Assembly: GCA_031390045.1 (NCBI GenBank)
Contig: JANMTB010000022.1
Location: 1 to 15,372 of the forward strand
Origin: Aalborgiella sp031390045
GTDB taxonomy: Bacteria; Pseudomonadota; Gammaproteobacteria; Burkholderiales; Burkholderiaceae_C
DNA: 15,372 nucleotides
Direction: 5' to 3'
A program made the position numbers and the translations under genes. The first letter of the stretch is position 1. Each line of letters starts with the position of its first letter. The notes beneath the pieces were generated by a model that was not told the origin of the DNA, did not search any database, and saw nothing but the letters and a program-made list of their open reading frames with translations. This document shows, in pieces, positions 5,248-13,264 of the stretch.

Positions 5248-7245
5248 ATGAGCGCACCGTCCACAGCCATCGAATCCACATTGGTCGAAAACCGCGTTTT
5301 CTACCCCAGCAAAGACTTTGCGAAAAAAGCCCGCATCGGCAGCATGGAGCAATACAACGACATGTGCCAAGCTTTTGAGACTGATTTTGAAGGCACGTGG
5401 GCACGTTTGGCGCGTGAAAACTTGGAATGGAGCAAGCCGTTCACCAAAACTTTGAACGAAACCCAAGCGCCGTTTTACAAATGGTTTGAAGACGGCGAGT
5501 TAAACGCCTCAGCCAACTGCTTAGACAAGCATATGGGCACGCCGACAGAAAATAAAACAGCGGTGATTTTTGAGAGTGACGACGGCAAAGTTACTAAAAC
5601 GACTTACAAAGAACTCCTGGTGCGCGTTAGCCAGTTTGCCAATGCGCTCAAAGCAGATGGCATCAAAAAAGGTGATCGGGTTCTGATTTACATGCCGATG
5701 ACGTTAGAAGGCGTGATCGCCATGCAAGCCTGCGCCCGCATTGGCGCGACACACAGCGTGGTGTTTGGCGGCTTCTCAGCCAAGGCTTTGCAAGAGCGTA
5801 TTATTGATGCTGGCGCGGTAGCAGTCATTACCGCTAACTACCAAATGCGCGGCGGCAAAGAGCTGCCGCTCAAAGCGATGGTGGACGAAGGCTTGGCACT
5901 GGGCGGCTGTGAATCTATTAAAACGGTTTACGTCTATGAGCGTACAGCGACAGCATGCAACATGGTGGCTGGACGCGACAAAACGTTTGACCAAGCCATC
6001 AAAGGCCAAAGCAGTGTTTGCAAACCGGTGCAAGTTGGCGCTGAGCATCCGCTGTTCATCTTGTATACCTCAGGCTCAACCGGCAAACCAAAAGGTGTGC
6101 AACATTCCACAGCTGGTTATTTGCTATGGACCAAGCTGACCATGGATTGGACGTTTGACTTGCAAGAATCAGATGTGTTTTGGTGTACGGCTGATATTGG
6201 CTGGATCACTGGGCATAGCTACGTGGCCTACGGCCCTCTAGCCGCTGGTGCGACGCAAATCATTTTTGAAGGCGTGCCTACCTTCCCGAACGCGGGTCGC
6301 TTCTGGCAAACCATTGAAAAGCACAAGTGCACGATTTTCTACACCGCGCCTACTGCGATTCGCTCCCTCATCAAAGCGTCAGAAGGCGATGCCGCAGTGC
6401 ACCCAGCCCGCTCTGACTTGAGCAGCCTGCGCATCTTGGGTAGCGTGGGTGAACCCATCAACCCTGAAGCGTGGATGTGGTACTACAAAAACGTCGGTGG
6501 CGAGCGTTGCCCGATTGTTGATACCTTCTGGCAGACTGAGACCGGTGGTCACATGATGACGCCGCTGCCAGGCGCAACGCCGTTGGTGCCAGGCAGCTGC
6601 ACTTTGCCATTGCCAGGTATTTTTGCGGCGATTGTGGATGAAGTGGGTAACGACATTCCTAACGGCTCTGGCGGCATGTTGGTCGTCAAACGCCCATGGC
6701 CATCCATGATTCGCACGATTTGGAACGACCCAGAGCGCTTTGTGAAGAGCTATTTTCCCGAAGAAATGGGTGGAAAAATCTACTTGGCGGGTGACGGAGC
6801 GGTACGCAGCGTAGACCGTGGCTACTTCCGTATCACAGGCCGCATCGACGACGTGCTGAACGTCTCTGGCCACCGCATGGGCACGATGGAAATTGAATCC
6901 GCCTTGGTATCTTGCGCCCATTTGGTCGCCGAAGCAGCCGTGGTGGGTCGCCCTGACGATATGACGGGCGAGGCGATTTGTGCCTTCGTCGTTCTCAAAC
7001 GCAGCCGCCCCACAGGCGCAGAAGCTGTCAAAATCGCCAACGAGCTGCGCGCTTGGGTGGCGAAAGAAATTGGCCCGATTGCCAAACCAAAAGATATCCG
7101 CTTTGGCGACAACCTGCCCAAAACCCGCAGCGGCAAAATCATGCGTCGTCTCTTACGTTCGATTGCCAAAGACGAAGCAATCACGCAAGACACGTCAACA
7201 CTAGAGAATCCAGCGATTTTGGTACAGTTGGCGGAGAAGATTTAA
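5248..7245 (+). CDS. acs: Acetyl-CoA synthetase (AMP-forming) Acs
   Basis: Acs activates acetate with ATP and CoA, through acetyl-AMP, to acetyl-CoA in the cytoplasm. The 665-residue protein is of normal Acs length. An N-terminal ACAS domain (~35-95) precedes the adenylate-forming core. Motifs are the P-loop-like YTSGSTGKPKGV (273-284), GEPINPEAWMWYY near 401-413, and DTFWQTETGG (425-434) with Trp428. Trp428 corresponds to the tryptophan that closes the acyl pocket and favours acetate over propionate. The hinge region is TGRIDDVLNVSGHRMG. PKTRSGKIMRR carries Lys630, the catalytic lysine that is acetylated in well-studied Acs enzymes. The ATG is preceded by TGGAGA at nine bases. acuI follows 15 bases downstream, probably in the same operon. 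Confidence 0.97.
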   Translation: MSAPSTAIESTLVENRVFYPSKDFAKKARIGSMEQYNDMCQAFETDFEGTWARLARENLEWSKPFTKTLNETQAPFYKWFEDGELNASANCLDKHMGTPTENKTAVIFESDDGKVTKTTYKELLVRVSQFANALKADGIKKGDRVLIYMPMTLEGVIAMQACARIGATHSVVFGGFSAKALQERIIDAGAVAVITANYQMRGGKELPLKAMVDEGLALGGCESIKTVYVYERTATACNMVAGRDKTFDQAIKGQSSVCKPVQVGAEHPLFILYTSGSTGKPKGVQHSTAGYLLWTKLTMDWTFDLQESDVFWCTADIGWITGHSYVAYGPLAAGATQIIFEGVPTFPNAGRFWQTIEKHKCTIFYTAPTAIRSLIKASEGDAAVHPARSDLSSLRILGSVGEPINPEAWMWYYKNVGGERCPIVDTFWQTETGGHMMTPLPGATPLVPGSCTLPLPGIFAAIVDEVGNDIPNGSGGMLVVKRPWPSMIRTIWNDPERFVKSYFPEEMGGKIYLAGDGAVRSVDRGYFRITGRIDDVLNVSGHRMGTMEIESALVSCAHLVAEAAVVGRPDDMTGEAICAFVVLKRSRPTGAEAVKIANELRAWVAKEIGPIAKPKDIRFGDNLPKTRSGKIMRRLLRSIAKDEAITQDTSTLENPAILVQLAEKI

Positions 7246-7260
7246 TTTAAAAATATTGCC

Positions 7261-8247
7261 ATGTTCAAAGCTATCCTCATCACCAAAGACGACACATCAG
7301 GCTATAAAGCCGCGCTGCAGCAGGTTGACGACGCAGTATTGCCAGAAGGCGACGTGACCGTTCGCGTCGAATGGTCAACGCTGAATTACAAAGACGGCTT
7401 GGCAATTACTGGTAAATCGCCAGTGGTACGACGCTTTCCCATGGTGCCGGGGATTGATTTTGCAGGAACTGTCACAGCCTCTTCCAATCCAGATTGGAAA
7501 GTCGGCGACCAAGTCGTGTTGAACGGCTGGGGTGTGGGCGAGACGCATTGTGGCGGCTTGGGAGAAGTGGCGCGGGTTAAGGGCGACTGGTTGGTTGCTT
7601 TGCCCAAAGGCATCTCAGCACGTCAAGCGATGGCGATTGGTACGGCAGGCTACACGGCGATGCTGTGCGTGATGGCATTGGAAAAGCATGGTGTTAAACC
7701 TGAGAATGGCGAAATTTTGGTCACTGGCGCGAACGGTGGTGTCGGTGGCGTGGCGATTGCGCTTTTGGCCAAACTGGGCTACAACGTCGTCGCTTCGACG
7801 GGGCGTATGGAAGAAGCTGAGCGTTTGAAAGCATTGGGCGCAACGACAGTGTTCGACCGCGCCGAACTGTCCGCCCCTGGCAAAGCGATTGGCAAAGAGC
7901 GCTGGGCGGGTGTAGTGGATGCGGTTGGTAGCCACACACTGGCGAACGCTTGTGCGACGACCAAATACGGCGGTGCGGTGGCGGCTTGCGGCTTAGCTGG
8001 AGGCATGGATTTTCCTTCAACTGTCGCTCCCTTCATCTTGCGTGGCGTAACGCTATACGGCATCGACAGCGTGATGGCACCGATGGCGCTGCGTCAGCAA
8101 GCTTGGGCGCTCTTGGCGAAGGATTTGGACATGGCCAAACTGGATAGCATCACGAATGAAATCGGTATGGATGCAGTTATCCCTACTGCAGCAGCGTTGC
8201 TTGAGGGCAAAGTGCGGGGTAGGGTGGTTGTTAACGTCAACGCCTAG
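7261..8247 (+). CDS. acuI: Acrylyl-CoA reductase (NADPH) AcuI/YhdH
   Basis: A 328-residue zinc-independent medium-chain dehydrogenase of the AcuI/YhdH group, which reduces acryloyl-CoA to propionyl-CoA with NADPH. The N-terminal GroES-like domain contains STLNYKDGLAITG (39-51) and PMVPGIDFAGTV (60-71). The Rossmann domain has the glycine motif TGANGGVGGVA (155-165), followed by STGR (179-182), whose arginine fits NADPH 2'-phosphate recognition. DAVGS and the C-terminal GKVRGRVVVNV are family-typical. The cysteine zinc-ligand set of classical alcohol dehydrogenases is absent, as expected. The start lies 15 bases after acs without a good ribosome-binding site, suggesting translational coupling. 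Pairing with acs suggests acyl-CoA handling in acetate, propionate or 3-hydroxypropionate metabolism. A generic quinone oxidoreductase label would be a less specific alternative. Confidence 0.9.
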   Translation: MFKAILITKDDTSGYKAALQQVDDAVLPEGDVTVRVEWSTLNYKDGLAITGKSPVVRRFPMVPGIDFAGTVTASSNPDWKVGDQVVLNGWGVGETHCGGLGEVARVKGDWLVALPKGISARQAMAIGTAGYTAMLCVMALEKHGVKPENGEILVTGANGGVGGVAIALLAKLGYNVVASTGRMEEAERLKALGATTVFDRAELSAPGKAIGKERWAGVVDAVGSHTLANACATTKYGGAVAACGLAGGMDFPSTVAPFILRGVTLYGIDSVMAPMALRQQAWALLAKDLDMAKLDSITNEIGMDAVIPTAAALLEGKVRGRVVVNVNA

Positions 8248-8311
8248 AAAGCAAAGTTGTCGAAACGTAGCTATCAAAGCCATCTTTTTGGCGAATAGAT
8301 AAAATCAGGGT

Positions 8312-9379
8312 ATGACTTCCAAACTCAGCCCTAACCCCATCGTCAACATTCAAGCACTAGGCCCCAGCCCAACGCCGTGGCCGACCCTGGATCCGTTTCT
8401 ATTTTGTGTATACCACGACGACAAATACCCCGCTGGCAATGGCAACATGGCGCCGAATGCCTCGCTGGCAGGGCGTCAGATTGGGCAAGATTTTGCAGGC
8501 AAAGACGGCTGGAACATGTACCACGGCCAAACCGTACCGGGTTTTCCATCGCATCCGCACCGTGGGTTTGAAACGGTCACCATTGTGCGTAAGGGGCTGA
8601 TTGACCATTCAGACTCGCTCGGCGCAACCGCACGCTTTGGTGGTGGCGACACGCAGTGGCTAACGGCGGGCGGCGGCATTGTGCATGCTGAGATGTTTCC
8701 GCTTTTGGACGACTCAAAGCTTAATCCCTTGGAATTGTTTCAAATTTGGCTGAATTTACCTGCTAAAAACAAGATGGTACCCGCGCATTTCACGATGCTG
8801 TGGCATGAGAAGATTGCACGGCATACCGCTACCGATGTGAATGGCAAAACCACAGAAATTGCAGTGATTGCGGGTTCGCTGTTGGATAAAGTTGGTGCTA
8901 AATCCCCTCAAAAAACGCCTTCACCGCCACCAGATTCTTGGGCGTCAAACCCAGCCAGTGATTTGGCGATTTTGACCCTGAAACTCGCTCCTGGAGCGCG
9001 TTGGACGCTCCCTAAAGCGCTAAGTTTGGATTCCCAACGCCAACTTTACTATTTCAAAGGTAACAAAGTCACCCTCGCAGAGCAAGCTGTAAACCACGCC
9101 GCTGTCGAATTGCGGGGCGATGTGGATGTTGAAATCTTCAATGGTGGCAACGAGTTAGCTGAATTTTTGTTGCTCCAAGCCCGCCCAATCGGCGAACCCG
9201 TCGCACAATACGGCCCGTTTGTCATGAACACGCAGACCGAGATTCGCCAAGCGGTGATGGACTACCAGCGCACCCAGTTCGGTGGCTGGCCCTGGAAAGA
9301 CGGTGCGCCCGTGCACGGACGTGACCCCGCTCGATTTGCGAAACATCCGAGCGGCAAAGAAGAGCGTCCAGTTGCATAA
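8312..9379 (+). CDS. Pirin-family bicupin protein
   Basis: A 355-residue pirin-like protein, longer than the ~230-290 typical of many bacterial pirins. The N-terminal cupin holds the metal-binding block: PGFPSHPHRGFETVTIV (76-92) with His81 and His83, then LTAGGGIVHAEM (117-128) with His125 and Glu127. A second cupin follows after a low-complexity linker rich in Pro and Ser near 196-215. The C-terminal part has YGPFVMNT and the basic/aromatic tail FGGWPWKDGAP. Some pirins act as quercetin 2,3-dioxygenases, others in redox regulation; the substrate here is unknown. It lies 64 bases after acuI and may belong to the acs-acuI operon, which ends at the terminator 9474-9505. The ATG has only a weak AGGG sequence close upstream. 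Confidence 0.9.
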   Translation: MTSKLSPNPIVNIQALGPSPTPWPTLDPFLFCVYHDDKYPAGNGNMAPNASLAGRQIGQDFAGKDGWNMYHGQTVPGFPSHPHRGFETVTIVRKGLIDHSDSLGATARFGGGDTQWLTAGGGIVHAEMFPLLDDSKLNPLELFQIWLNLPAKNKMVPAHFTMLWHEKIARHTATDVNGKTTEIAVIAGSLLDKVGAKSPQKTPSPPPDSWASNPASDLAILTLKLAPGARWTLPKALSLDSQRQLYYFKGNKVTLAEQAVNHAAVELRGDVDVEIFNGGNELAEFLLLQARPIGEPVAQYGPFVMNTQTEIRQAVMDYQRTQFGGWPWKDGAPVHGRDPARFAKHPSGKEERPVA

Positions 9380-9400
9380 TTCCCTTAAATTCGCTATTAA

Positions 9401-9445
9401 ATATATAGCATATTAGGCAATAAATACGCCGGCTATAGTCATTTT
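9401..9445 (+). repeat. AT-rich dispersed repeat, copy 2 (intergenic)
   Basis: This stretch pairs with the copy inside murI (181-226, opposite orientation). The 15 bases ATACGCCGGCTATAG at 9424-9438 are identical, and ATAGC/GCTAT arms sit at the same spacing. A further GCTAT at 9393-9397 can pair with ATAGC at 9405-9409. Its position in a gene gap suggests it is the ordinary form of the repeat. Confidence 0.6.
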
Positions 9446-9473
9446 ACCTCTGTTTTAAACGCATTTGACGTAA

Positions 9474-9505
9474 AAAAGCCTCGCAAGTCAAATTGCGAGG
9501 CTTTT
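9474..9505. terminator. Bidirectional rho-independent terminator
   Basis: A perfect 13-base inverted repeat, AAAAGCCTCGCAA (9474-9486) and TTGCGAGGCTTTT (9493-9505), with a 6-base loop. A GC-rich stem flanked by A and T runs can work for both converging units: the acs-acuI-pirin string on plus and the cytochrome c gene on minus. Confidence 0.92.
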
Positions 9506-9536
9506 AGTATGTAAGCCTGTCTTTTTACTTCAAAGA

Positions 9537-9851
9537 CTATTTCAATGACATCACCCAAGTAGCCAAAACCTTAGATTCAGCTGCGCTAACTTGTGCATTG
9601 GCAGGCATAGGAATCGGACCCCAAACGCCAGCGCCACCTTTTAAAATCTTGCCAGCCAACATGTCGACAGCGTCTTTTTGGCCAGCGTATTTGGTAGCTA
9701 TGTCTTTGTATCCCGGTCCTACAACTTTTTTATCAACGGCGTGGCAAGCCATGCAATTTTTGTCAGTCGCAAGCTTCAAATCTGCCATCGCGGAGGTGCT
9801 GGCTGCTAGGGCAGCAAAAGCGGTAAAAGTTGCAGCGAGCAATTTTTTCAT
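9537..9851 (-). CDS. Small periplasmic class I cytochrome c
   Basis: A 104-residue precursor of a single-haem electron carrier similar to cytochrome c551/c8. A Sec signal peptide spans 1-23 (MKKLLAATFTAF, then STSAMA), with cleavage expected after AMA. The mature part is ~81 residues, normal for c551. Haem is attached at CMACH (Cys33, Cys36, His37). The distal ligand is probably Met82 in PIPMPANAQVS, and ESKVLATWVMSL is the usual C-terminal helix. I chose ATG 9849-9851 because AGGAA lies four bases upstream and the signal peptide starts there; an upstream in-frame GTG at 9885-9887 would add 12 unlikely residues. It may serve a terminal oxidase or peroxidase, but the partner is not visible here. 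Confidence 0.93.
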   Translation of the reverse strand: MKKLLAATFTAFAALAASTSAMADLKLATDKNCMACHAVDKKVVGPGYKDIATKYAGQKDAVDMLAGKILKGGAGVWGPIPMPANAQVSAAESKVLATWVMSLK

Positions 9852-9984
9852 TGTGTTCCTATAAAAGTAAAGGGTTTGCGCACGCACATGCGTTGCGCTT
9901 CAGTGATAATCTAACGTGGTTTTAGTGTTTTGGTTGACTTGTAAGGTCAAATTGCCTCAATTCAGCCTAAAAAAGGAGAAATTT
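9852..9984. promoter_or_regulatory. Divergent promoter region, cytochrome c / Trp-rich protein
   Basis: This 133-base gap between divergent genes holds AGGAA (minus strand, 9856-9860) for the cytochrome and AAAAGGAG (9971-9978) for the Trp-rich protein. I see no confident promoter boxes. Confidence 0.4.
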
Positions 9985-10263
9985 ATGTATTTTTTGCTCA
10001 TTGGCTTGATCACGCTAGCCTGTAAATATTTAGAAATTGGCCCCGTAGCTGCCTGGTCTTGGTGGCTGGTTTTGTCACCATTCGCGGCTGCAGTCGTATG
10101 GTGGGCTTGGGCGGATTGGTCCGGCTACACCATTGCGCAGCAAGAGAAAAAAATGGATATCCGTAAGCAAAATCGCATTAATAAAAACAAAGAAGCTCTG
10201 GGCATGCCCATCAGCTCTCGGAATGGCATGAGCAGCAGCAAAAATAAAACAAATCGCCGCTGA
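9985..10263 (+). CDS. Small Trp-rich membrane protein (TIGR04438-like)
   Basis: A 92-residue protein of unknown function. ATG 9985 is chosen because AAAAGGAG ends six bases upstream; a GTG at 9916 in the same frame would add 23 residues that look like leader sequence. The N-terminal half is hydrophobic, with two probable membrane segments (MYFLLIGLITLACKYL, then SWWLVLSPFAAAVVWWAWADW) and six tryptophans within residues 24-45. The C-terminal half is charged and disordered: QQEKKMDIRKQNRINKNKEA, ending in a Ser/Lys/Asn-rich tail. This layout matches the Burkholderiales small Trp-rich protein family as I know it. It is divergent from the cytochrome c gene and 93 bases upstream of ynjB. Confidence 0.85.
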   Translation: MYFLLIGLITLACKYLEIGPVAAWSWWLVLSPFAAAVVWWAWADWSGYTIAQQEKKMDIRKQNRINKNKEALGMPISSRNGMSSSKNKTNRR

Positions 10264-10356
10264 AGGTAAGATTTGCTTGTTTTAAGCGACGAACTTATTC
10301 AAACCGCTCTTTCGCATCTTTCGCTATTACTCTTCCGACATTACTTCTACTAAACC
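10264..10356 (+). promoter_or_regulatory. Possible promoter of the ynj cluster
   Basis: TTGCTT (10273-10278) and TATTCA (10296-10301) are 17 bases apart and resemble a weak sigma-70 promoter. No Shine-Dalgarno is seen before the ynjB ATG at 10357, and no riboswitch-like fold such as a THI box was recognised. Confidence 0.25.
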
Positions 10357-11595
10357 ATGACCCTTTCTCGCCGACAAATCCTCGCTTCTTTCACGCAACT
10401 CACTCAAATCTCTGCACTTTCAGCCGCCTCAATGGCAACACCACTGTGGGCGCAAACAAGTGTACCAACCAGCGCTCAATGGCTAGACATCGAAAAAGCC
10501 GCGCGTGGTCAAACGGTGTATTTCAATGCCTGGGCTGGCAGTGAGCGCATCAACGCTTACCTGCAATGGGTGGCTGCCGAGGTCAAGGCGACTTATGGTG
10601 TGACGCTTGAACACGTCAAAATCAAAGACACGGCCGAGGTTGTCAAACGCGTTCGAGGCGAAAAGGCGGCTGGAAAATTGACCGATGGCAGCGTTGATTT
10701 GGTCTGGATCAACGGTGAAAACTTTTTAAACATGAAAAAAGAAGGGCTGCTGTTTGGCCCGTTTACCGAGCGATTGCCTAGTTTCCAGTTCGTCGATACC
10801 AAAGGCAAACCCACCACGTTGCGCGATTTTGCTGAGCCTACTGCTGGCTTAGAAGCGCCGTGGGGCATGGCGCAATTGACATTTATGGCCGATAGCAAGC
10901 ACTTGGCTACGCCGCCTCAAAGCATGCAAGCGCTGCTAGCGTTGGCCAAGGCGAACCCCGGTCGCATCACGTACCCGCGTTTGCCGAACTTTCATGGCAC
11001 GACTTTTGTGAAGCAAGCTTTGCTTGAGTTAAGCGCCGATCAAACACCCTTTGGTCAGCCATTTGTCGCTGATAAATTTGCTGCCTTGACTGCGCCGCTG
11101 TGGGCTTATCTAGACCAACTACAACCGCACTTGTGGCGTGCGGGTAAGCAGTATCCCGAGAATTCAGCAGCAGTGCGCCAAATGATGGCAGATGGCGAAC
11201 TCATCATGGCTTTGACTTTTAATCCTAACGAAGCCGCCAATGAAATTGCCGCCAAACGCTTGCCAGAATCTGTAATCAGTTGGCAATTTGCCAAAGGCAC
11301 GGTGGGCAACACGCATTTTGTAGCGATTCCGTTCAACGCAAAAGCCAAAGAAGGCGCGCAAGTTTTAGCTAACTTTTTGCTTTCACCCAAAGTGCAAGCC
11401 CGCAAGGCTGATATCACGCAGTGGGGCGACCCAACCGTGCTAAACGTCACTGCTTTACCAGCTGCGGACAAAGCTTTGTTTACCGCTAGCGCAAAACCAG
11501 GCCAAGTAACGAGTCCCGCACCTACGTGGAGCGAGCCGCATGGCAGCTGGGTCGAGCCCCTGGAAAAAGAGTGGTTGAAGCGATACGGCGCTTAA
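10357..11595 (+). CDS. ynjB: YnjB-family ABC transporter substrate-binding protein
   Basis: The periplasmic binding component of the YnjBCD importer (COG4134-type), 412 residues against ~388 in E. coli. The N-terminus MTLSRRQIL followed by a hydrophobic stretch resembles a twin-arginine signal, with cleavage plausible near PLWAQ (~32). The mature protein shows family blocks: VYFNAWAGSERINAYL near 49-64, GSVDLVWINGENFLNMKKEG near 111-130 with LLFGPF after it, LEAPWGMAQ near 165-173 and LTFNPNEA near 286-293. It belongs to the wider group of binding proteins for thiamine, iron and other small ligands (ThiB-like), but the ligand is unknown. Its last codons overlap the start region of ynjC. No ribosome-binding site is evident. 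Confidence 0.88.
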   Translation: MTLSRRQILASFTQLTQISALSAASMATPLWAQTSVPTSAQWLDIEKAARGQTVYFNAWAGSERINAYLQWVAAEVKATYGVTLEHVKIKDTAEVVKRVRGEKAAGKLTDGSVDLVWINGENFLNMKKEGLLFGPFTERLPSFQFVDTKGKPTTLRDFAEPTAGLEAPWGMAQLTFMADSKHLATPPQSMQALLALAKANPGRITYPRLPNFHGTTFVKQALLELSADQTPFGQPFVADKFAALTAPLWAYLDQLQPHLWRAGKQYPENSAAVRQMMADGELIMALTFNPNEAANEIAAKRLPESVISWQFAKGTVGNTHFVAIPFNAKAKEGAQVLANFLLSPKVQARKADITQWGDPTVLNVTALPAADKALFTASAKPGQVTSPAPTWSEPHGSWVEPLEKEWLKRYGA

Positions 11596-13241
11596 ACAAT
11601 TTGGGCAAACTGGCGTCTGGTTTACTCGCAGCCGTTGTGCTGATGCCGCTGCTGTGGGTGCTCAGTGGCGCGGTGCTGGCAAGCTTCAGTGTCGAAGCTT
11701 GGCGCAGCCTGCTAAGCCATCCTTCTTTGGTTAAAAGTTTGCTCTTGTCGTTGTGGACGGGGCTGATTTCCACGCTTTTGGCATACGGCTTATCAGCTTG
11801 GATTATTTCTAAAAGCTTCACTGGTTTGAAGCTGCAAGCTTGGGTGAAGCGCTTGCCGTTGATGCTGGCTGTGCCGCACGCAGCATTCGCCATCGGTTTG
11901 GTGTTTTTGTTGTCACCGAGTGGTTGGTTATTGCGACTGCTATCGCCTTGGCTTACAGGGTTCGAGTGGCCACCGGCTTGGCAAACCACGCAAGACCCGT
12001 TTGGTATCGGACTTATCATCGCGTTGGTCGCTAAGGAAACACCTTTTCTACTCTGGAATGCAGCCACGCAGCTCTCACGCGACGATGTGCAAACCCGCTG
12101 GCACCGCGAGCATGCCTTGGCACAAACGCTGGGTTACAGCCGTTCAAACGCTTTTTGGCGCGTCATCTGGCCGCAGCTGGCGGTGCGATTGCGCTGGCCT
12201 CTCTTGGCAGTGCTGGCATATGGATTAACCGTCGTTGACATGGCGATTATTATCGGCCCCGCGTCACCACCAACGCTTTCTGTGCAGGCTTGGCAGTGGT
12301 TGCAAGACACGGATAGCGCGACGAGTGATGTGGGCGCTGCAGCGGCTGCCTTACTTGCTTTGTGTTTGTTGATTTGTACCGCGATGGCTGTTATTTACGT
12401 TCGCATCAATCGTCATTCAAACAAGTTAACGTCGGGTGTGCGTGGACATCAAAAACCGTTTCGGGCAGCTACAGGATGGGCAGCAAACCGTTTTAATGTG
12501 GTGATCGTTTTGTCGTCAGTCTACGTTGTCATCATGCTCATCTTAGCCATCAGCAGCGTGTCGGGTGTCTGGCGCTTTCCTTTGGTTTTGCCACAATCCT
12601 ATACTTTTGCTGCGTGGACCAGCGTGTGGCAGAGCAGCACCGCTGTGTGGACGACGCTGAGCCTCGCTTTACTCAGCGCTGGCTTGGTATTGCTGTGGTG
12701 CGTGGCGTGGCTGGAGCTCGCCCCAACAGCCTGGGATGCAGCTTTGCGTAAATTGTTGTATGTGCCGCTGCTGATTCCGTCTGTGTTGTGGGTCGTGGGG
12801 CTGCATCAAATGATTTTGACTTTGGGTGTGGATGGCCAGTGGTTAGGGCTTTTGTTGGCGCATGCTTTGGCTGTGTTGCCTTATGTCTTCATTGCGTTAG
12901 CTCCGGCGTATTTGGGGTTTGATGCACGCTATGGACAAGTCAGCGCCAGTTTAGGGCGATCACGTTTGGCGTTTTTGTTGCAGGTGAAATGGCCGCTACT
13001 GCGAACCAGTTTGGCTTCTGCATTTGCCGTAGGTTTTGCGGTTAGCGTTGCGCAGTATTTACCAACTTTGTTCATTGGGGCTGGGCGATTCCAAACGGTG
13101 ACGACCGAGGCAGTCACGCTAGCTTCGGGTGGACAGCGCTCGCTCACAGCGGCGTATGCATGGCTACAGTTTGTTTTACCGCTGCTATGCTTTGCGGTTG
13201 CCGCATGGTTGGGTAAAACCAGGGCATTTAAATCAGTCTAA
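11571..13241 (+). CDS. ynjC: YnjC-family fused ABC permease (two permease domains)
   Basis: The inner-membrane permease of the YnjBCD transporter, with both halves in one chain as in ThiP and SfuB-type permeases. From GTG 11571 it has 556 residues, somewhat longer than E. coli YnjC (~511). Twelve or so helices are expected, the first near residues 14-39. Each half carries an EAA loop for contact with the ATPase: HALAQTLGYSRSNAFWRVIW at ~181-200 and GQVSASLGRSRLAFLLQVKW at ~455-474. A basic, poorly conserved linker (~279-308) joins the halves. GTG 11571 is preferred because GGAAAAAGA precedes it; GTG 11526 (15 residues longer) and TTG 11601 (after the ynjB stop) are alternatives. It overlaps ynjB by 25 bases with the chosen start, implying coupling. 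Confidence 0.85.
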   Translation: MVEAIRRLNNLGKLASGLLAAVVLMPLLWVLSGAVLASFSVEAWRSLLSHPSLVKSLLLSLWTGLISTLLAYGLSAWIISKSFTGLKLQAWVKRLPLMLAVPHAAFAIGLVFLLSPSGWLLRLLSPWLTGFEWPPAWQTTQDPFGIGLIIALVAKETPFLLWNAATQLSRDDVQTRWHREHALAQTLGYSRSNAFWRVIWPQLAVRLRWPLLAVLAYGLTVVDMAIIIGPASPPTLSVQAWQWLQDTDSATSDVGAAAAALLALCLLICTAMAVIYVRINRHSNKLTSGVRGHQKPFRAATGWAANRFNVVIVLSSVYVVIMLILAISSVSGVWRFPLVLPQSYTFAAWTSVWQSSTAVWTTLSLALLSAGLVLLWCVAWLELAPTAWDAALRKLLYVPLLIPSVLWVVGLHQMILTLGVDGQWLGLLLAHALAVLPYVFIALAPAYLGFDARYGQVSASLGRSRLAFLLQVKWPLLRTSLASAFAVGFAVSVAQYLPTLFIGAGRFQTVTTEAVTLASGGQRSLTAAYAWLQFVLPLLCFAVAAWLGKTRAFKSV

Positions 13242-13264
13242 ATTAAAGGTACGATAAAAGCAAT

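Larger units (their letters stand above)
9380..9536. other. Intergenic region between pirin and cytochrome c genes
   Basis: This convergent gap contains a dispersed AT-rich repeat (9401-9445) and a strong hairpin terminator (9474-9505). No further gene is apparent. Confidence 0.7.

Noticed and set aside
6379..6921. A 180-codon minus-strand frame inside acs.
   Set aside because: Antisense to the conserved acyl-adenylate core, with no family resemblance and no start signals.
5248..7245. Propionyl-CoA synthetase (PrpE) as an alternative to Acs.
   Set aside because: Length and the Trp428 acyl-pocket residue in DTFWQTETGG fit an acetate-specific enzyme, and no prp genes are nearby.
9852..9887. 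Upstream GTG start for the cytochrome c gene.
   Set aside because: It adds 12 residues before a standard signal peptide, whereas ATG 9849-9851 has AGGAA at a proper distance.
9916..9984. Upstream GTG start for the Trp-rich protein.
   Set aside because: The ATG at 9985 has an AAAAGGAG ribosome-binding site and matches the family N-terminus.
10264..10356. Thiamine (THI-box) riboswitch before ynjB, considered because YnjBCD resembles ThiBPQ.
   Set aside because: The gap is only 93 bases and shows no conserved THI-box sequence or suitable fold.
11526..11595. Frameshift between ynjB and ynjC.
   Set aside because: Both proteins are complete by family comparison; the overlap is an ordinary coupled start, with several possible non-ATG starts.
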